NCBI GenBank assembly: GCA_025449435.1
Contig: JANWJO010000208.1
Coordinates: 1-8,956 of the forward strand
Direction: 5' to 3'
Source: Chloroflexota bacterium
Lineage (GTDB): Bacteria > Chloroflexota > UBA4733
DNA length: 8,956 bases
Shown one piece after another: positions 5,461 to 8,956 of the stretch (the first letter of the stretch is position 1; each line of letters starts with the position of its first letter). A program made the translations under genes and the position numbers. Under the pieces are notes generated by a model. The model searched no databases. It was not told where the DNA came from and saw only the letters and a program-made list of their open reading frames with translations.

Positions 5461-6843
5461 GTGAGCGTCGCGCCCGCGACCACCAAGGACGACCTGTTTG
5501 ACAAGCTCATCTCGCTGTGCAAACGGCGAGGCTTTGTCTACCCCAGCAGCGAGATCTATGGTGGACTTGCCAGTTGCTGGGATTACGGTCCGCTGGGCGT
5601 CGAGTTGAAAAACAACGTCAAGCGCGCCTGGTGGCGTGCTATGACCGAGCTACGCGACGACGTGGTGGGCCTGGATGCCAGCATCCTGATGCACCCGACG
5701 GTGTGGCACGCCTCGGGCCACGTGGAAAACTTCACTGATCCGCTGGTGGACTGCCGCAATTGCAAGCAGCGCTTCCGCCTGGACCAGTTGCCCGGCGCTG
5801 AGGCGCTCGAGCCTGGCGAGAAAGCCCCCGAAGGTTTTGTCGAACGCCTGACGTGCCCCAACTGCGGCCAGCGCGCCCTCACCCAACCGCGCATGTTTAA
5901 CCTGATGTTCAAGACCTTTATGGGCCCGGTGGAGGAAGACGCCAGCGTGGTCTACCTCCGCCCGGAGACCTGCCAGGGTATTTATGTCAACTTTGAGAAC
6001 GTGCGCACCTCCACCCGCAAGCGCCTGCCCTTCGGCATCGCCCAGATTGGTAAGGCGTTCCGCAACGAGATCACGCCCGGCAACTTCATCTTCCGTACCC
6101 GCGAATTTGAACAAATGGAGCAGCAGTACTTCTGCCCGCCCGCTTCGGCTGACGAGTGGTTCCAATACTGGCGTGCCACGCGCATGCAATATTATGTCGA
6201 TTTTGGCATAAGCAAAGATCGGTTGCGCTTCCGGCAGCACGGTAAGCACGAGCTCGCCCACTACGCCGCCGCCGCTGAGGATATCGAGTATCTGTTCCCC
6301 TTCGGCTGGAAAGAGTTCGAGGGTATTCATAACCGCACCGACTTCGATCTGCGCCGGCACAGCCAGTTCAGCGGCAAGGACCTGTCGTACTTCGACGACC
6401 AGACGCGCGAGCGGTTCATCCCCTACATCATCGAGACGTCCGCCGGCTGCGATCGCTCGCTGCTGGTGTTCCTGCTCGATGCCTACCACGAGGAACCCGA
6501 TAGGGACGAGACCCGCGTGGTGATGCGCTTCCACCCGCTGCTCGCGCCGTTCAAGGCTGCCGTACTGCCGCTGTCGCGTAAGCCCGAGCTCACAAGCGTG
6601 GCCCACGAGCTCAAAGCCAAACTGCGCCGCTTCATGACAACCGACTACGATGAGACCCAGAGCATCGGCCGCCGCTACCGCCGCCAGGACGAAATTGGCA
6701 CGCCCTGGTGCGTCACGATCGATTTCGACACCCTTAACGACCACGCCGTCACCATCCGCGACCGTGACACCATGTTGCAAGAGCGCGTGCCGCTGGCTGA
6801 GGTGCCCGCCCTGTTGCGTGGCAAGCTCGACGCGTTGCTGTAG
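5461..6843 (+). CDS. glyS: Glycyl-tRNA synthetase, single-chain alpha2 type
   Basis: This cytoplasmic class II synthetase attaches glycine to tRNA-Gly. It has 460 residues, close to the usual length of the short dimeric form. Domains in order: N-terminal catalytic core with [17 protein letters not shown] (19-35) and DYGPLG (41-46); a putative zinc-binding insert with CxxC pairs at Cys98/Cys101 and Cys132/Cys135; class II motif 2 with [21 protein letters not shown] (200-220); motif 3 around [12 protein letters not shown] (324-335); and a C-terminal anticodon-binding domain from about 352 ([14 protein letters not shown], then [19 protein letters not shown]). Motif 3 reads ETSAGCDR where many bacterial relatives have EPSAG-x-DR; the Glu, Gly, Asp and Arg are kept, so activity is expected. 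The start is GTG with a good AAGGAG. It is the first gene of a likely two-gene operon with the downstream peptidase, behind a long structured leader. No frameshift or missing motif is seen. Confidence 0.97.
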   Translation: MSVAPATTKDDLFDKLISLCKRRGFVYPSSEIYGGLASCWDYGPLGVELKNNVKRAWWRAMTELRDDVVGLDASILMHPTVWHASGHVENFTDPLVDCRNCKQRFRLDQLPGAEALEPGEKAPEGFVERLTCPNCGQRALTQPRMFNLMFKTFMGPVEEDASVVYLRPETCQGIYVNFENVRTSTRKRLPFGIAQIGKAFRNEITPGNFIFRTREFEQMEQQYFCPPASADEWFQYWRATRMQYYVDFGISKDRLRFRQHGKHELAHYAAAAEDIEYLFPFGWKEFEGIHNRTDFDLRRHSQFSGKDLSYFDDQTRERFIPYIIETSAGCDRSLLVFLLDAYHEEPDRDETRVVMRFHPLLAPFKAAVLPLSRKPELTSVAHELKAKLRRFMTTDYDETQSIGRRYRRQDEIGTPWCVTIDFDTLNDHAVTIRDRDTMLQERVPLAEVPALLRGKLDALL

Positions 6844-6854
6844 CCAGTGCAGAC

Positions 6855-6860
6855 GAGGAG
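6855..6860 (+). promoter_or_regulatory. Ribosome binding site of the M20 peptidase
   Basis: GAGGAG lies seven bases before the ATG at 6868. An in-frame GTG at 6847 would place this site inside the coding sequence and would add seven residues (MQTRSLP) outside the family pattern, so the ATG is the better start. Confidence 0.75.
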
Positions 6861-6867
6861 CCTCCCA

Positions 6868-7971
6868 ATGGACCCCATCAATCACGACCGCCTGGTGCGC
6901 TACTTTCTGGATCTGGTGGCGATCAACAGTCCATCCAAGGCTGAGGCGCCAGGCATGGAGTATGTGCGTCAGGCGCTACACACATTGGGGCTGACCACCT
7001 CCACCGACGCCGCGGGCAACCTGTATGCCGTGGTCGCTGGCAGTGGTGCGTCCCAACACCAAGAGCCGCTGATGCTCAACGCCCACGTAGACACGGTGCA
7101 ACCGGCGCCCAACATCCAGACGCGCGTGGAAGATGGCATCCTGCGGACGGATGGCACGACCATCCTGGGTGCGGATGACAAGGCCGGCATCGCTGCCATC
7201 CTGGAAGTGATCGCGGCGCTGGGTGAGACCGGTACGGCCCATCCGCCGCTAGACATCGTGATCACCGTCGAAGAAGAAGTTGGCTTGAACGGCGCGCGAG
7301 CGGTGGACCTCGCGCGGGTGCGCGCCCGGCGGGGTCTGACCCTCGATGCCGACGGCCGGCCCACCGATATAGTGGTGGCAGCGCCGGGACAGAACAGCTT
7401 TGCCATCGAGTTCTACGGCCAGAGCGCCCACGCCGGCGTGGCACCGGAGCAAGGGCGTAGCGCCATCCTCGCGGCTTCCCGTGCCATCGCTGCCATGCCG
7501 CTCGGACGCATCGACCCCGAGACGACGGCCAACGTCGGCACCATCACGGGCGGCCAGGCCACCAATATTATCCCCGACCGCTGCTCGCTCATCGCCGAGG
7601 CACGCAGCCGCGACGCCGCCAAACTCGCCGCGCAAACAGACGCCATGGAACGCGCCATCCGGCACGGCGCCGAGAGCACCGGCTGCCGGGTCACCATTCA
7701 CCGCACCGAACGGTATAGCGCGTTCCAGCACGGACCAGAAACGCCGATTGTCCAGCGCTGTATGCAGGGCATTCGCGCTCGCGGCCAGGAGCCGGCGCTC
7801 ACCGCGACCGGCGGCGGCAGCGATGCCAACGTGTTCAATAAGTTGGGCATCGAAACGGTGTTGTTGGGCGTGGGCTACAAGGCGATCCACTCACCCCAGG
7901 AGCACATCGCGCTGTCTGACGTCGCCGACCTGGCGGCGAACGTGTACAGCATCGTCACGATCGGGGCCTAG
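6868..7971 (+). CDS. M20-family metallopeptidase, PepT-like
   Basis: This is a 367-residue cytoplasmic zinc peptidase of the M20/M25/M40 family, closest in style to the PepT-like (peptidase T-related) group, which probably removes residues from short peptides. Metal and catalytic residues are in place: His73 and Asp75 in NAHVDT (71-76), Asp103 in LGADDKAG (100-107), Glu136/Glu137 in TVEEEVG (133-139), Asp160 in LTLDADG (157-163), and His341 in YKAIHSPQEHI (338-348). The dimerisation domain carries GQSAHAGVAPEQGRSAI (184-200) and the GTITGGQATNIIPD segment (224-237), and GGGSDANVF (315-323) returns to the catalytic domain. The length is slightly shorter than enteric PepT (about 410), as usual for PepT-like proteins. 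The gene starts 24 bases after the glyS stop with its own ribosome binding site, so co-transcription is likely. Its stop overlaps that of the convergent aldolase. The exact substrate is not shown; related M20 members include carboxypeptidases and deacetylases. Confidence 0.92.
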   Translation: MDPINHDRLVRYFLDLVAINSPSKAEAPGMEYVRQALHTLGLTTSTDAAGNLYAVVAGSGASQHQEPLMLNAHVDTVQPAPNIQTRVEDGILRTDGTTILGADDKAGIAAILEVIAALGETGTAHPPLDIVITVEEEVGLNGARAVDLARVRARRGLTLDADGRPTDIVVAAPGQNSFAIEFYGQSAHAGVAPEQGRSAILAASRAIAAMPLGRIDPETTANVGTITGGQATNIIPDRCSLIAEARSRDAAKLAAQTDAMERAIRHGAESTGCRVTIHRTERYSAFQHGPETPIVQRCMQGIRARGQEPALTATGGGSDANVFNKLGIETVLLGVGYKAIHSPQEHIALSDVADLAANVYSIVTIGA

Positions 7972-8956
7972 GCGATCTGCTCGTGCCGTGCCGCCGTTAT
8001 GCCCCTCAAGGCACGCGTGATGGCGGCGCTATCGATGCCGTAGTGGGTGATAAAGCGCAGGCGTGAGCCGCCGATGTGCAGCGCCAGCACGCCGTGCTTT
8101 ACCAGCCCACTGGCCAGACCTTGCGCTTCGGCCGGCGTAGGTAGATCAGCCATAATGATGTTGGTTTGCACGGTCGCCAGGTCCACCGTGATGCCGGCGA
8201 TCTCTGTCAATCCCTTCGCCAGCGTGCGGGCGTTGGCGTGGTCTTCGGCCAGGCGGTCGATCATGGTGTCGAGTGCCACGAGTCCGGCGGCGGCCAGCAC
8301 GCCAGCCTGACGCATGCCACCTCCCAGTTGCTTGCGCTTGCGCCGGGCCCGGTCGATAAACGCCCTGGAACCGGTGAGCAGCGACCCTACCGGTGCGGAC
8401 AATCCTTTGGAAAAACAAAACGTCACGCTGTCGCCGTATTGTGCGAGTTGTTGCGCCGGGATGCCCAGCGCCACCGCTGCGTTGAACAGCCGTGCGCCGT
8501 CGATGTGGATGGGTATCCCGTGCTTGTTCGCCACGGCGCGCAGCGCCGCCAGATCGGCGGGCGTGCTCACGATGCCACCGGCAAAGTTGTGCGTATTCTC
8601 CAGGCAAATCAGCCCGGTGCCCGGTGTGTGCAACGACTCTTGCCGGATAGCCGCTTCCACCGCTGCCGGGTCGAGCTTGCCGGCGTCATCCGGCACCACG
8701 CGTGCCACCAGCCCGCCCAGTTCGCCGAGTCCGCCGGCCTCGTTCAACAGGATGTGCGACTGTGTGCCCAGAATAATCTGCTGGCCGGCCCGCGCGTGGG
8801 TGGTGGTGGCGACCAGGTTGCCCATGGTGCCCGACGGCATAAACAGGCCCGCCTCCTTGCCCATCAGGGCCGCGCCGCGCTGCTCCAGCGCATTGATCGT
8901 CGGGTCCTCGCCAAACACGTCGTCGCCTACCGCCGCCTTGGCCATAGCCTCGCGCA
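7968..8956 (-). CDS. ltaE: Low-specificity L-threonine aldolase, 5' end beyond the window
   Basis: This PLP-dependent fold-type I enzyme cleaves L-threonine and L-allo-threonine to glycine and acetaldehyde. The frame stays open past the ATG at 8945 to the window edge and encodes REA before MAKAAVGDDVFGEDPT, matching the usual family start (…REAMAKAEVGDDV…); roughly 15-20 N-terminal residues are therefore missing. Numbered from that Met: PSGTMGN at 37-43 holds the phosphate-binding region, SHILLNEAGG (63-72) has the conserved His and Glu, HIDGARLFNAA (147-157) has the PLP-contacting Asp149 and Arg152, FSKGLSAPVGS (178-188) has the Schiff-base Lys180, and RLRFITH (295-301) supplies a substrate-binding Arg. 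All key residues seen are intact. The gene converges on the M20 peptidase with a 4-base overlap of stop codons and no room for a terminator between them. Glycine production next to glyS is suggestive, but the genes are on opposite strands. Confidence 0.95.
   Translation of the reverse strand, partial: REAMAKAAVGDDVFGEDPTINALEQRGAALMGKEAGLFMPSGTMGNLVATTTHARAGQQIILGTQSHILLNEAGGLGELGGLVARVVPDDAGKLDPAAVEAAIRQESLHTPGTGLICLENTHNFAGGIVSTPADLAALRAVANKHGIPIHIDGARLFNAAVALGIPAQQLAQYGDSVTFCFSKGLSAPVGSLLTGSRAFIDRARRKRKQLGGGMRQAGVLAAAGLVALDTMIDRLAEDHANARTLAKGLTEIAGITVDLATVQTNIIMADLPTPAEAQGLASGLVKHGVLALHIGGSRLRFITHYGIDSAAITRALRGITAARHEQIA

Noticed and set aside
5650..6885. 411-codon open frame on the minus strand across glyS
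   Set aside because: It lies wholly antisense to a clear glycyl-tRNA synthetase, and its translation has no recognisable motif. Long antisense frames are expected in GC-rich genes.
7249..7890. 213-codon minus-strand frame inside the M20 peptidase gene
   Set aside because: It is fully antisense to a gene with all catalytic residues in place, and no independent coding signal is visible.
1..8956. Search for CRISPR arrays, tRNA genes, insertion sequences and attachment sites
   Set aside because: No regularly spaced direct repeats, cloverleaf patterns, transposase motifs or flanking inverted repeats were found.

Overview
The window is GC-rich, tightly packed bacterial DNA with six protein-coding genes and no tRNA, rRNA, CRISPR array, transposase or integrase that I can see. 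The single-chain (alpha2-type) glycyl-tRNA synthetase, the PepT-like M20 peptidase and the style of the polytopic glycosyltransferases (GEG...NGIDFPYPP, GRVDSLAL and LLTKETMVAA motifs) would fit a Chloroflexota or similar GC-rich environmental bacterium. That assignment rests on protein style alone and is tentative.

Layout, left to right. (1) Bases 2-508 (+) are the 3' end of a gene for a glycine-rich protein of unknown function. It has imperfect internal repeats and ends in a Pro/Phe/Gly tail built from three decapeptide units. (2) A short convergent gap (509-606) holds two hairpins without T-runs. (3) Bases 607-5128 (-) are a three-gene operon, read right to left. Two tandem paralogous GT-C-type membrane glycosyltransferases (523 and 538 aa) are followed by a GT87/DUF2029-type membrane mannosyltransferase-like protein (446 aa). 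Both junctions are 4-base ATGA overlaps, so the three proteins are probably made together and act at the membrane on one lipid-linked or surface glycan. (4) A divergent 332-base intergenic region (5129-5460) holds several hairpins and a T-box-like core ahead of glyS. (5) glyS (5461-6843, +) is followed after 24 bases by an M20/PepT-like metallopeptidase (6868-7971, +), probably one transcript. (6) A low-specificity L-threonine aldolase (7968-8956, -) faces the peptidase. Its first codons lie beyond the window. The two stop codons share one CTAG tetranucleotide.

The right half has an amino-acid theme: glycine charging, peptide hydrolysis that releases amino acids, and threonine cleavage to glycine. 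The left half is a cell-surface glycosylation module. The most interesting points are the glyS leader, whose T-box-like core carries the base expected for tRNA-Gly but is one base short; the duplicated glycosyltransferase pair with a conserved C-terminal soluble domain; and the unknown repeat protein at the left edge. No clearly new defence or mobile system is visible.
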